The position numbers and the translations under genes were made by a program. Under the pieces are notes generated by a model that searched no databases, had not been told where the DNA came from, and saw nothing but the letters and a program-made list of their open reading frames with translations. Positions 35,486 to 43,503 of a DNA stretch of 64,000 bases are shown here, piece after piece. Source of the DNA: Saccharothrix luteola (GTDB lineage: Bacteria > Actinomycetota > Actinomycetes > Mycobacteriales > Pseudonocardiaceae); the NCBI RefSeq assembly GCF_020859565.1, contig NZ_JAJHUO010000007.1:186001-250000 (forward strand), read 5' to 3'. Each line of letters starts with the position of its first letter. The stretch's first letter is position 1.

Positions 35486-37533
35486 GCGACCGAGAACCGC
35501 CCTCACACATCGTCGACCCCCACCGACCCGGCAGCGGGTTGAGTGACCTGGCGGTGTCCCCGTTCGGCATGCCGTTGGCCCTGCAGGCGAAGGAAGTTCG
35601 GGTCGCCTGGGTTGGCCGGACCTCGACCCAGGAGCACCAGGATCCACGGCAATCGCTGCTGCGACAGCTCGAACGGTCGAAGGTGGCGTTGCCAGCATCG
35701 TGGGTGATCGTGTGCCACTTCTACGACGTCGAGTCCGGCCGGATGGAACTGGAGGACCGGGGCCGCAAGACCGGATACGACAAGTTCGACATCCCGATCG
35801 CGCGCGACGGCGGCATCGCCGATCTCCTGGCCGAGGTCAAGGAGCCGGGACGACGGTTCGACGTGGTGATCTGCGAGTCGATGTCGCGTCTCGCGCGCAA
35901 GATGTACGAGACCCTCTCGGTGGAACGGGAACTGGAACGCGCCGACGTGCCGGTGTTCGCCTCCAACGAACCGATCGTCCTCACCGGCGGCCGCGCGCAG
36001 CAAATCCTGCAACGGCGGATCAACCAGTCCGTGGCCGAGTACGAAGTGCTCAACATGCTGGAGCTGTCCTGGGGCGGCACCTGCACCCACGTGCGCGAGG
36101 GCTACAACATCGGCAAGCCGCCCTACGGGTACAAGGCCAAGACGCTGCGCCATCCGAATCCCACGAAGGCGGAGAAGGGCGTCACCAAGACCCGCCTCGA
36201 ACCCGACGGGATCCGCGCCGAGACCGTCACCCTGATCGCGAAGTGGCGCCACCACGAGCAACTCGGCTACGACACCATCGCCGAACGTCTCAACCAGCAC
36301 CCCGACCGCTACCCGCCACCGACACCACCCGGCGGGTTGCGCGCACGCAACGCCTGGTCGAAGTCCAGTGTCGCGGAGCTGCTGAAGAACCCGAAGTACA
36401 CCGGCTACCAGGTCTACAACCGACGTGCCCGTCGCAGCCGCGGTGGGCGTAACAAGGCCAACCCGCCGCAGTTGTGGGTCTGGTCGAGCGAGCCAGCACA
36501 CGAACCACTGATCCCGAAGTGGATGTTCGACGAGCTCAACACCACCAGCGACGCCAAGCGGGGTTCACGTGACGGTGCCGGACAGCGGAAGGACCCCCGG
36601 GCCACCCGAACCTACCTGTTCCGCGGCCGGGTGCTGTGCGACTGCGGACGCCGCATGATCGGCAACCCCCGCCACAACACCACCTACTACCGCTGCCACC
36701 CCGCCAACAACAACCGGGGTCGCCCCGACAAGCACGCCGACCACCCACCCACCGTCTACATGCGCGAAGACCTGCTCATCACAGCGGTCAACCGCCTGTA
36801 CTCCGAACGGGTGTTCGGCCCACAACGACGCGAACTCTTCCTCGCCGACCTCGCCACGGTCGACGACAGCGCCCGCCGGGAGTCGGAAGAGGAGCGGCAA
36901 CGGCTCCAGAAGAACCTCGCGGACACGGTGCGCAAGCAGGACAACGTCCTGCGCCAAGCCGAGGACAGCGACCCGCGCGACCCGTTCACCAACGGCCTGC
37001 GCCGGCGCTACAACGACCTGGAGACCGAACGCCGGACACTGCTGGCCACCCTCAACGCGCTGGAGAAGGCCCGACAACAGCAACCGCAGCACCCCGGCAT
37101 CGACAGCGTCGAGCTGATCGAGGCGCTGCCGCACCTGAAGGTGAATCTGCACCGGGCCCCGGCCGAATTGCTGGACCGGCTGTTCACCCTGACCCAGCTG
37201 TCGATCACGGTCCACTACAAGACCAACGAAGCGACCCTGAAGCTGGTTTTGCCCGGCGACGACGCGTCTCAACTGGCCACGCTGGCCGCCGCCCTGGACG
37301 ACGACCCGTTGGACCCTGTGGACAACTGCACCAAAACCGCAGGTGACGGCCTGTGTGCTTCCTGTACGTGCCCCCGGTGCGACTCGAACGCACACTGGAC
37401 GGATTTTGAGTCCGCTGCCTCTGCCGATTGGGCTACGGGGGCCGGCGGGAGCACTGTACTCGATCAGTTCGCCCGGCCGCCGTCCGGGGTGGCGGCCGGG
37501 CGGGTGCGGGTCAGGAGCGGACCAGGCGGGTGA
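35482..37533 (+). CDS. Large serine recombinase (integrase)
   Basis: 683 residues. The catalytic domain has VAWVGRTSTQ with nucleophile Ser48, DVVICESMSRLARKM and the E-helix region. The recombinase domain includes YNIGKPPYGYKAK and LLKNPKYTGYQVYNRRARR, followed by a zinc ribbon (VLCDCGRRM ... YYRC) and a coiled coil (EEERQRLQKNLADTVRKQDN). This is the phiC31-type class that integrates elements at att sites. From about residue 629 the frame reads antisense through tRNA-Leu and on into the csoR 3' end, so its last 50 residues are probably host-derived and non-native. GTG 35482 is coupled to the small upstream gene. Confidence 0.88.
   Translation: MSDREPPSHIVDPHRPGSGLSDLAVSPFGMPLALQAKEVRVAWVGRTSTQEHQDPRQSLLRQLERSKVALPASWVIVCHFYDVESGRMELEDRGRKTGYDKFDIPIARDGGIADLLAEVKEPGRRFDVVICESMSRLARKMYETLSVERELERADVPVFASNEPIVLTGGRAQQILQRRINQSVAEYEVLNMLELSWGGTCTHVREGYNIGKPPYGYKAKTLRHPNPTKAEKGVTKTRLEPDGIRAETVTLIAKWRHHEQLGYDTIAERLNQHPDRYPPPTPPGGLRARNAWSKSSVAELLKNPKYTGYQVYNRRARRSRGGRNKANPPQLWVWSSEPAHEPLIPKWMFDELNTTSDAKRGSRDGAGQRKDPRATRTYLFRGRVLCDCGRRMIGNPRHNTTYYRCHPANNNRGRPDKHADHPPTVYMREDLLITAVNRLYSERVFGPQRRELFLADLATVDDSARRESEEERQRLQKNLADTVRKQDNVLRQAEDSDPRDPFTNGLRRRYNDLETERRTLLATLNALEKARQQQPQHPGIDSVELIEALPHLKVNLHRAPAELLDRLFTLTQLSITVHYKTNEATLKLVLPGDDASQLATLAAALDDDPLDPVDNCTKTAGDGLCASCTCPRCDSNAHWTDFESAASADWATGAGGSTVLDQFARPPSGVAAGRVRVRSGPGG
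37369..37442 (-). tRNA. tRNA-Leu (anticodon CAA), short variable arm
   Basis: The 74-nt sequence folds as a tRNA: acceptor GCCCCCG/CGGGGGC, D-arm GCCC...GGC, anticodon stem GCGGA/TCCGT around the loop CTCAAAA (anticodon CAA), 5-nt variable region CCAGT, T-arm GTGCG-TTCGAGT-CGCAC, discriminator A. CCA is not encoded. The anticodon and A73 say leucine, but the variable loop is class I-sized. Its 3' end faces the serine recombinase gene, as expected of an element integrated at a tRNA 3' end. Confidence 0.85.
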
Positions 37534-37792
37534 TCGCGGCGGAGGCTTCGGCGATCTTCTCCTCCGCCACCTCGCCCCCCTCGGCCACGGCCTGCGCCAC
37601 GCAGTGCTTCAGGTGCTCGTCGAGCAGACCCAAGGAGACCGCCTGCAACGCCTTCGTCGCGGCGGAGATCTGGGTCAGCACGTCGATGCAGTACTCGTCG
37701 TTCTCGACCATCCGCTGGAGGCCGCGGACCTGCCCCTCGATGCGGCGCAATCGCTTGAGGTACGCGTCCTTGTCCGCCGTGTAACCGAGCAT
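37511..37792 (-). CDS. csoR: CsoR-family copper-sensing repressor
   Basis: 93 residues, all-helical, typical CsoR length. The Cu(I) ligands of CsoR are present as Cys35 (NDEYCIDVL), His60 and Cys64 (LLDEHLKHCV), giving the C-H-C set. The N-terminal helix KRLRRIEGQVRGLQRM is the DNA-binding signature. Copper binding releases it from its operator, and a TACCC-n5-GGGTA site lies just upstream, consistent with self-regulation. No copA or copZ is adjacent. Its 3' end overlaps the serine recombinase frame by 23 bp. Confidence 0.88.
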   Translation of the reverse strand: MLGYTADKDAYLKRLRRIEGQVRGLQRMVENDEYCIDVLTQISAATKALQAVSLGLLDEHLKHCVAQAVAEGGEVAEEKIAEASAAITRLVRS

Positions 37793-37808
37793 CGCTCCCG
37801 ACCTTCCC

Positions 37809-37823
37809 TACCCTGGGCGGGTA
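37809..37823. promoter_or_regulatory. Probable CsoR operator
   Basis: TACCCTGGGCGGGTA is a TACCC/GGGTA inverted repeat with a 5-nt centre, 17 bp upstream of the csoR start. It agrees with G-tract operators of CsoR/RcnR-family repressors. Binding is predicted, not shown. Confidence 0.6.
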
Positions 37824-38065
37824 TCCGGGTCCAGGATAGGCCACTCGACCGGGTGTGACCGGCACCACGGGGTGACGGCCGGCGGGCCGCACATTTCGGC
37901 TCCGTGCGGTTTGTGTCGCGAAATGACCCGTCCGGGGGCATCACTCACATTTTCACCGCGAAAGGTTAGGCGATATTCCTCTCGTGCACTATGGTGTCGA
38001 CCTAAGCGTGTGGCGCAGAACTAGTCGAGGGCAGCACGCGCTATGCGAGCACACACGGAGGAACA

Positions 38066-38407
38066 GTGGCACAGCAGACCGTCGTCCAACTCATCGACGA
38101 CCTCGACGGCAGCGAAGCCGCCGAGACCGTGACCTTCGCGCTGGACGGTGTGGAGTACTCCATCGACCTCTCCAAGGACAATGCGGACAAGCTCCGCGAG
38201 TCCCTGGCCGACTTCGTCGCCAAGGCGCGCCGCGCAGGTGGCCGCAAGCAGCGCAAGGGCACCGGCAAGAGCACGGTAAAGGCTGGTGACAAGGCGCAGG
38301 CCCAGGCCATTCGGGACTGGGCTCGCGCGCAGGGCCACCAGATCTCCGACCGGGGCCGCATTCCCCAGGGTCTGGTCGTGCAGTTCCAGGAAGCCCACGC
38401 TTCCTGA
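38066..38407 (+). CDS. lsr2: Lsr2 nucleoid-associated protein / xenogeneic silencer
   Basis: 113 residues, the normal Lsr2 length. The N-terminal dimerisation region VVQLIDDLDGSEAAETVTFA and the C-terminal DNA-binding domain AIRDWARAQGHQISDRGRIP are canonical; RGR is the AT-hook-like minor-groove motif. Lsr2 binds AT-rich DNA, bridges it and silences foreign genes. GTG start behind GGAGGAACA. A perfect hairpin terminator follows. It stands alone just outside the accessory island. Confidence 0.95.
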   Translation: MAQQTVVQLIDDLDGSEAAETVTFALDGVEYSIDLSKDNADKLRESLADFVAKARRAGGRKQRKGTGKSTVKAGDKAQAQAIRDWARAQGHQISDRGRIPQGLVVQFQEAHAS

Positions 38408-38414
38408 GTCACGT

Positions 38415-38457
38415 CGTTTTCCCCTGCGGTGGACTACGCCAACCGCAGGGGAAAACG
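38415..38457. terminator. Bidirectional hairpin terminator between lsr2 and pabAB
   Basis: A perfect 16-bp stem: CGTTTTCCCCTGCGGT (38415-38430) with its complement at 38442-38457, 11-nt loop. The A and T runs at the two ends give a U-tract on both strands, so it should stop both convergent genes. Confidence 0.85.
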
Positions 38458-38472
38458 GCAGGTCAGGGACCC

Positions 38473-40488
38473 TCAGGGCAGGGAAGGGCGCCCCGGGAAC
38501 TCCACCCCGGCCAGCCTGAGCAGGGCCGTCGCCTTGACCGCGGTCTCCTCGAATTCCTCCGCGGGGTCGGACAGCGCGATGACCGCGCCCCCCACCCCGA
38601 AACTCACCTTGTCGCGGTCCACCACCAGCGTCCTGATGACGATGCTGAAGTCGGCCGTTCCGGAGAGTGAGAAGTAACCGAGCGCCCCGGAGTAGACACC
38701 CCTGGGCCCGGCTTCCAGCCCGTCGATGATCTGCATTGTCCGGATCTTGGGCGCGCCGGTCATGGACCCGCCGGGGAACGCCGCCCTAACCACCCGCGCG
38801 GCGGAACTACCGGAACGCAGACGGGCCCGAACGGTGCTGACGAGCTGGTGCACTGTCGCGTAGCTCTCCACCTCGAAGATCCTGGGCACCTCGACGCTGC
38901 CGACTTCCGCGCAATGGCCCAGATCATTGCGGACCAAGTCCACGATCATGAGGTTCTCGGCGCGGTCCTTCGCGCTGGTAGCCAAGGCCCTGCGCAAAGC
39001 CTCGTCCTCGGCGGCGGTCGCCCCGCGGGGGCGCGTGCCCTTGATTGGCTCGGATTCGACGACACCCTGTCGGTCGACCCGGATGAACCGCTCGGGTGAA
39101 GTGCTGAGCACGGAGAGCGCACCGAAACGGAGCAACGCCCCGAACGGCGCGGGGCTTTCCGCACGCAGGAACCGGTAGGCGTCCCACGGGTCGAGCGGCC
39201 CGCGCCACGTCACCGTGTTCGTCAAGCACACCTCGTAGGACTCGCCCGCCGTGATGGCCTCCTGACAAGCCGCCACCAGCTTCAAGTAGTGCGAGCGGCC
39301 GTGTCTCGGCTGCACCGAGTCGGCGCGGGCCGGGCGCGGCGCGGGCGCGGGCGGCGCGGTGAACCGACGCAGGAAATCGGCCGTTCGGCCCAACCACCCG
39401 TCCTCGTCGGACAACGCCAACAGGTAGACGCACCGGGATTCGTGGTCGAAAACCAGCGCCCGGTCGGCGAACACGAATGCCGCGTCGGGTTGCTCCGAAC
39501 GGTGCGCCGCCGCACCGCCGCATTCCGCCTTCAGCTCGTACCCGAGGTAGCCCACCCAGCCGAGCGCGAACTCGAACGGCACGTCCGGCGGCGCCACCCG
39601 CCACGCCGCCAGGTCGGCCTCCAGCCAGTCGAAGAACGGCCCGGGACGCGTCACCCCGTCCACCGTGACCTCGCCGGTCCACACGTCGTACGTCGCCACG
39701 CGCGCCAGCGGCCCGGACGCGTCACCCATCACGGAGAACCGGCCCCGCTCCCCCGTGAGGCTGCTGTCGAGCCAGAACGCGTCGTGCGACGTCCCGTAGA
39801 GGGCCGCGTGGACGTCCTCGGGCGAAGGGTGCACGTCAACCCGTCGCACGAGCACCTCACGGGCCGCCTCACGGGGCCGAGCGGGATGCGCGGGTAGCAC
39901 GGGCACGACCGCGGCGGCGTCGGTCAGGTCGCGGAAGTTGGCCAGCAGCTGGTGGCCGTGCGACGTGCACACCGACTCGGGGTGGAACTGCACGCCCCAG
40001 GCGGGCCGCGACCGGTGCCGCACCCCCATCAGCACGTCGTCGGACGACGCCCAGGCGATCGGCTCCAGCGACGGCGGCAGGTCCGACACGGCCAGCGAGT
40101 GGTAGCGCACGACGGGCAGCGGCGACGGCAGGCCGGCGAACACGTCCACCCCGGTGTGCCGAACGTGGTCGACCACGCCGTGCCGCGGCGTGACCAAGCC
40201 CACGGACGCACCGTGCGCGAGGCACAGCCCCTGATGCCCCAGGCAGACACCCAGAAGGGGGATGTCGGCGTGCTCGACCACCGCGCTGCACAGGCCGAAG
40301 TCGGCGGCGCGCTGCGGCCGGCCCGGTCCGGGCGAGATCACCACGTTGTCGAACCGCCGCAGGTCGGACAGCCGGAACCGCGGGTCGTCGTTGGTGATGA
40401 CGACCGGTTCGCGCCCGTTCACCTCGGCCAGGTACTGGAAGAGGTTGAACGTGAACGAGTCGTGGTTGTCGATGAGCAGCGTCCGCAT
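38473..40488 (-). CDS. pabAB: Fused aminodeoxychorismate synthase (PabA-PabB)
   Basis: 671 residues. The N-terminal class I glutamine amidotransferase (RTLLIDNHDSFTFNLFQYLA, nucleophile Cys in LGVCLGHQ, WGVQFHPES) is fused to a chorismate-utilising domain (CLTNTVTW, IVDLVRNDLGH, FPGGSMTGAPKIRTMQII). The motif PIKGTRPRG marks aminodeoxychorismate synthase rather than anthranilate synthase (PIAGT). It makes 4-amino-4-deoxychorismate for folate or for PABA-derived metabolites. No lyase or folate gene is adjacent. ATG 40488 was chosen because the domain begins MRTLLIDN; a GTG lies 4 codons upstream. Confidence 0.92.
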   Translation of the reverse strand: MRTLLIDNHDSFTFNLFQYLAEVNGREPVVITNDDPRFRLSDLRRFDNVVISPGPGRPQRAADFGLCSAVVEHADIPLLGVCLGHQGLCLAHGASVGLVTPRHGVVDHVRHTGVDVFAGLPSPLPVVRYHSLAVSDLPPSLEPIAWASSDDVLMGVRHRSRPAWGVQFHPESVCTSHGHQLLANFRDLTDAAAVVPVLPAHPARPREAAREVLVRRVDVHPSPEDVHAALYGTSHDAFWLDSSLTGERGRFSVMGDASGPLARVATYDVWTGEVTVDGVTRPGPFFDWLEADLAAWRVAPPDVPFEFALGWVGYLGYELKAECGGAAAHRSEQPDAAFVFADRALVFDHESRCVYLLALSDEDGWLGRTADFLRRFTAPPAPAPRPARADSVQPRHGRSHYLKLVAACQEAITAGESYEVCLTNTVTWRGPLDPWDAYRFLRAESPAPFGALLRFGALSVLSTSPERFIRVDRQGVVESEPIKGTRPRGATAAEDEALRRALATSAKDRAENLMIVDLVRNDLGHCAEVGSVEVPRIFEVESYATVHQLVSTVRARLRSGSSAARVVRAAFPGGSMTGAPKIRTMQIIDGLEAGPRGVYSGALGYFSLSGTADFSIVIRTLVVDRDKVSFGVGGAVIALSDPAEEFEETAVKATALLRLAGVEFPGRPSLP

Positions 40489-40580
40489 GGCAAACAGCAC
40501 GGTACCTGCACGAACACCCGGATGGAGTACCCCCGGACGAGGGAGGTCGACGACACCGGCGACCGACCCGGGACGCCGAA

Positions 40581-40609
40581 GAGGCCGGGCGCGCGTGCCG
40601 CCCGGCCTC
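40581..40609 (-). terminator. Hairpin terminator after the sigma-factor operon
   Basis: GAGGCCGGGCG (40581-40591) pairs exactly with 40599-40609, with a 7-nt loop. It lies 19 bp beyond the stop at 40628 of the minus-strand membrane protein gene. Confidence 0.7.
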
Positions 40610-40627
40610 CTCGTCCCCGGCGGTGGC

Positions 40628-41572
40628 TCAGTCCAGGTGGAACTTCGGGTCCGCCGCGATCGCCGCGAGCTGCGCGCCCGTCAACGCCGGCCGGGACAGC
40701 GCCGGGTGACCGGACTCCCGGTACTCGCTCGAGTACGCGACGGTCACCAGCGTGCCGTCCGGGTGCCGGTAGAACGCCGCGGCGTCCATCGTGTTGCGGT
40801 CGGCGTCCGCGACGGCCCCGGTGACCACGCCGACCTTCTTGCCGCCGACGTCGACCAGCTCGCACGTCCCGCCCTCGACCGGGTACGGGTACCTGGTCGC
40901 CGCCTCGCACCCGACGAGGTCGCCGAGCCGCGTGTTGCCCTTGGTCTCGACCTCGACGCTCAGCTCGCCCACACCCGCCTCCCCCGTGATCACGACCGGC
41001 GTGTGCGCCCAGTACTCCCAGACCTGCAGGTCGCCCGCGTGCTCGACGAACTGCGCCTGGTGCAGGGTCATCGGCCCGTACTCGGCGAAGCCGATCCGGG
41101 TCCGGTCCTCGGCCTTCACGCCGGGCGGCAACGACGAGGCCAGGCCGTTCAGCACCCCGGCGCCCTTGTCCGCGCGCGGTCCGCTGGTCGCGGTCCGGTC
41201 GCCCTGCCCGTCCGGCCACTGCGTCTTGGACCCGCTCGCCTGCGACGGCGGGTCGCTGGGCGGCAGCACGGTCGCCGACGGCGCCCCCGACGGCGGCCGG
41301 TCGGTCGGGGTGACGCGCGGTCCGGACTCCGACGGCTGCCCTCCCGCCACCTGGACGACGCCGCCACCGTCCCCGGTCAGGGTCGGCAGCAGCACGGCGC
41401 CGACCGCGATGGCCACCACCGCGAGACCCGCGACCGCGCCGCCCCACGTGGCCTGCCTGCGGCGCTGGGCACGTCGACCGCGGTCCAGCGCGACCTCCGG
41501 GCTCATGGGCGGCGGCGGGCTGCTCGCCACCATCACTTCCTGCAACGCGCTCTTCAGCTCGTGCTCGTTCAT
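40628..41572 (-). CDS. Membrane protein coupled to the SigE-family sigma factor (putative anti-sigma or sensor)
   Basis: 314 residues. A cytoplasmic N-terminus of about 45 residues (MNEHELKSALQEVMVASS) precedes one transmembrane segment (GGAVAGLAVVAIAVGAVLLP), a Pro/Ser-rich linker and an extracytoplasmic domain with two cysteines (GCEAATRYPYPVEGGTCELV). No zinc-binding anti-sigma motif (HxxxCxxC) is seen in the cytoplasmic part. The ATG overlaps the sigma-factor TGA (ATGA). It probably senses or restrains the sigma factor, inferred from the coupling. Confidence 0.7.
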   Translation of the reverse strand: MNEHELKSALQEVMVASSPPPPMSPEVALDRGRRAQRRRQATWGGAVAGLAVVAIAVGAVLLPTLTGDGGGVVQVAGGQPSESGPRVTPTDRPPSGAPSATVLPPSDPPSQASGSKTQWPDGQGDRTATSGPRADKGAGVLNGLASSLPPGVKAEDRTRIGFAEYGPMTLHQAQFVEHAGDLQVWEYWAHTPVVITGEAGVGELSVEVETKGNTRLGDLVGCEAATRYPYPVEGGTCELVDVGGKKVGVVTGAVADADRNTMDAAAFYRHPDGTLVTVAYSSEYRESGHPALSRPALTGAQLAAIAADPKFHLD

Positions 41573-42072
41573 CGCACCTTTTCTCCCTGCTGGGGGGTGA
41601 TCAGGCCGCGCAGCGTCTGCAGCCCCCGCGCGGCCTGGCTCTTCACCGTTCCTTCGGAGCAGTCCAACGCCCTGGCGGTCTCCTCGACCGACAGGTCTTC
41701 CCAGTACCGCAGCACGAGCACGGCGCGTTGCCTGGGCGGCACCTGGGCCAGTGCCGCCAGCAGCACCAGCCGGTCCTCCGCCGAGCCGCGCGCGACGGCC
41801 GCCGCGTCGACGGTCGTCTCGCTCACCCGTTCCTTGCGGAACCAGCCCCGGCGCAGTTCGGACACGAACGTCCGGACGAGGGTCTGCCGGGTGTACGCGT
41901 CGAGTGCCTCGTGCCGGTTGATCCGCCGCCACGCCACGTAGAGCTTGGCGAACGTGGCCTGGACCAGGTCCTCCGCACGGTGCCAGTCGCCGCACAGCAG
42001 GTACGCCGTGCCGCGCATGGCCTCGGACCGCGCCGCGAAGTACTCGGCGAACGCGGCGTCCCGATCACTCAT
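41569..42072 (-). CDS. SigE-family ECF-type RNA polymerase sigma factor
   Basis: 167 residues. Region 2 is FAEYFAARSEAMRGTAYLLC with DWHRAEDLVQATFAKLYVAW. Region 4 is ALAQVPPRQRAVLVLRYWED and SVEETARALDCSEGTVKSQA. This is the actinobacterial SigE-family ECF pattern. It directs transcription of a small regulon, probably including its own operon. The gene is followed and overlapped by a membrane partner. Start ATG 42072. Confidence 0.9.
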   Translation of the reverse strand: MSDRDAAFAEYFAARSEAMRGTAYLLCGDWHRAEDLVQATFAKLYVAWRRINRHEALDAYTRQTLVRTFVSELRRGWFRKERVSETTVDAAAVARGSAEDRLVLLAALAQVPPRQRAVLVLRYWEDLSVEETARALDCSEGTVKSQAARGLQTLRGLITPQQGEKVR

Positions 42073-42190
42073 CTGTCCTCCCCCGTACTGCGGTACGAGG
42101 TAATCACGCTCACGGGCGGCCGCGGGGTTGCATGCCCGCCCCGAGATTCGTGGAAACTGGACTCACCACCACTGGGGAGGCCCCGCCTTG

Positions 42191-43405
42191 ATGTTCTTCG
42201 TGCTGTTCGCGGTCGTGATGGGCGTGTTCCACTACTACATCTGGACACGTGCCGTGCGGGCCACGACCCGACCCGGGCGGGGCCGTCGGACCGGCACCTG
42301 GGTCGTGCTCTTCCTCTACGTGCTGGTGATGACGGCGTTGTCGGTGGCCGGGATCGGCGGGTCGGGGTTCGCCGTGGTCCTGGCGTGGCCGGGGTTCATC
42401 TGGCTGGCGTGCGCGTTCTACTTCGCGGTGATCCTGGTCGTGCTGGAGATCCCCCGGCTGGTGCTGAACCGCGCGATGCGCGAGCACGGGGCGCCGGTCG
42501 CGGTCGGCGCGCCCACCGCGGAGGTCGAGGCGCCCGGGCCGACGCTCGGGGAGCAGCCGGCCGACCCGGGCCGACGGCTGTTCATCGCCCGGTCGCTCGC
42601 CGTCGCGGGCGGCGTGGCCACGGCGGGCGTCGTCGGCTACGGGACCACGCAGGCGCTGGGCGACCCCGTGGTCAAGCGGGTGCCGGTGACGCTGGGCAAG
42701 CTCGACCAGCGGCTGTCCGGCTACCGGATCGCGGTGGTGAGCGACATCCACCTCGGGCCGCTGCTCGGCCGCGAGCACACCGAGCGGATCGTGCGCATGA
42801 TCAACGAGCAGCAGGTGGACCTGGTCGCCGTCGTCGGCGACCTCGTCGACGGCACGGTGGCCGAGCTGGGCGAGGCGGCGGCTCCGCTGCGCGACCTCGT
42901 GAGCACGCACGGCAGCTTCTTCGTCACCGGCAACCACGAGTACTACTCGGGCGTCGAGCCGTGGGTGGCGGAACTGGAGCGGCTCGGGGTGAACCCCCTG
43001 CGCAACGAGCGGCTGCGGATCGAGCGGGCCGGCGCGTCGTTCGACCTCGCGGGCGTCAACGACGTCACCGGCGTGAACGTCCAGGACGGTCCCGACTACG
43101 CCCGCGCGCTGGACGGCCGCGACACGTCCACGCCGGTCGTGCTGATGGCGCACCAGCCGGTGGCGGTCCGCGAGGCCGCCAAGCACGGGGTGGACCTGCA
43201 GCTGTCCGGGCACACGCACGGCGGGCAGATGTTCCCGTTCCACCTCGCGGTGGGCTTGCAGCAGCCGGTGCGCAGCGGGCTGGAGACCGTCGACGGCACG
43301 CAGGTCTACACCACCAACGGGGCCGGGTTCTGGGGTCCTCCGGTGCGCGTCGGCGCGCCGCCGGACATCTCCGTCGTGGAGCTGCGTCACAAGTTCGCCG
43401 GCTGA
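42191..43405 (+). CDS. Membrane-anchored calcineurin-like metallophosphoesterase
   Basis: 404 residues. The N-terminus has about four transmembrane segments (MFFVLFAVVMGVFHYYIW, WVVLFLYVLVMTALSVAG, FYFAVILVVLEIPRLVL). A twin-arginine-like RRLFIARSLAVAGG and a metallophosphoesterase domain follow: DIHLG (metal ligands), GDLVDG, GNHEYY, and GHTHGGQ near the end. It resembles YkuE/YaeI-type phosphoesterases acting on lipids or phosphodiesters at the membrane. ATG 42191 was chosen over the 42128 frame start because it begins the first hydrophobic segment. Confidence 0.85.
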   Translation: MFFVLFAVVMGVFHYYIWTRAVRATTRPGRGRRTGTWVVLFLYVLVMTALSVAGIGGSGFAVVLAWPGFIWLACAFYFAVILVVLEIPRLVLNRAMREHGAPVAVGAPTAEVEAPGPTLGEQPADPGRRLFIARSLAVAGGVATAGVVGYGTTQALGDPVVKRVPVTLGKLDQRLSGYRIAVVSDIHLGPLLGREHTERIVRMINEQQVDLVAVVGDLVDGTVAELGEAAAPLRDLVSTHGSFFVTGNHEYYSGVEPWVAELERLGVNPLRNERLRIERAGASFDLAGVNDVTGVNVQDGPDYARALDGRDTSTPVVLMAHQPVAVREAAKHGVDLQLSGHTHGGQMFPFHLAVGLQQPVRSGLETVDGTQVYTTNGAGFWGPPVRVGAPPDISVVELRHKFAG

Positions 43406-43453
43406 TAGCGCTTTTTTCGCCTTCACCACCTAGAGTGGACCGCCGTGCCCGAA

Positions 43454-43468
43454 CACGGTCGGACCGTG
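43454..43468. promoter_or_regulatory. Inverted repeat upstream of the polyamine operon
   Basis: CACGGTC-G-GACCGTG is a perfect 7-bp-arm palindrome 36 bp before the decarboxylase start. A further half-site TCACGGTC follows at 43474. A repressor operator is plausible; the binding protein is unknown. Confidence 0.4.
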
Positions 43469-43503
43469 CCTGATCACGGTCGCGAAGGGGGACCCCTAGC
43501 GAG

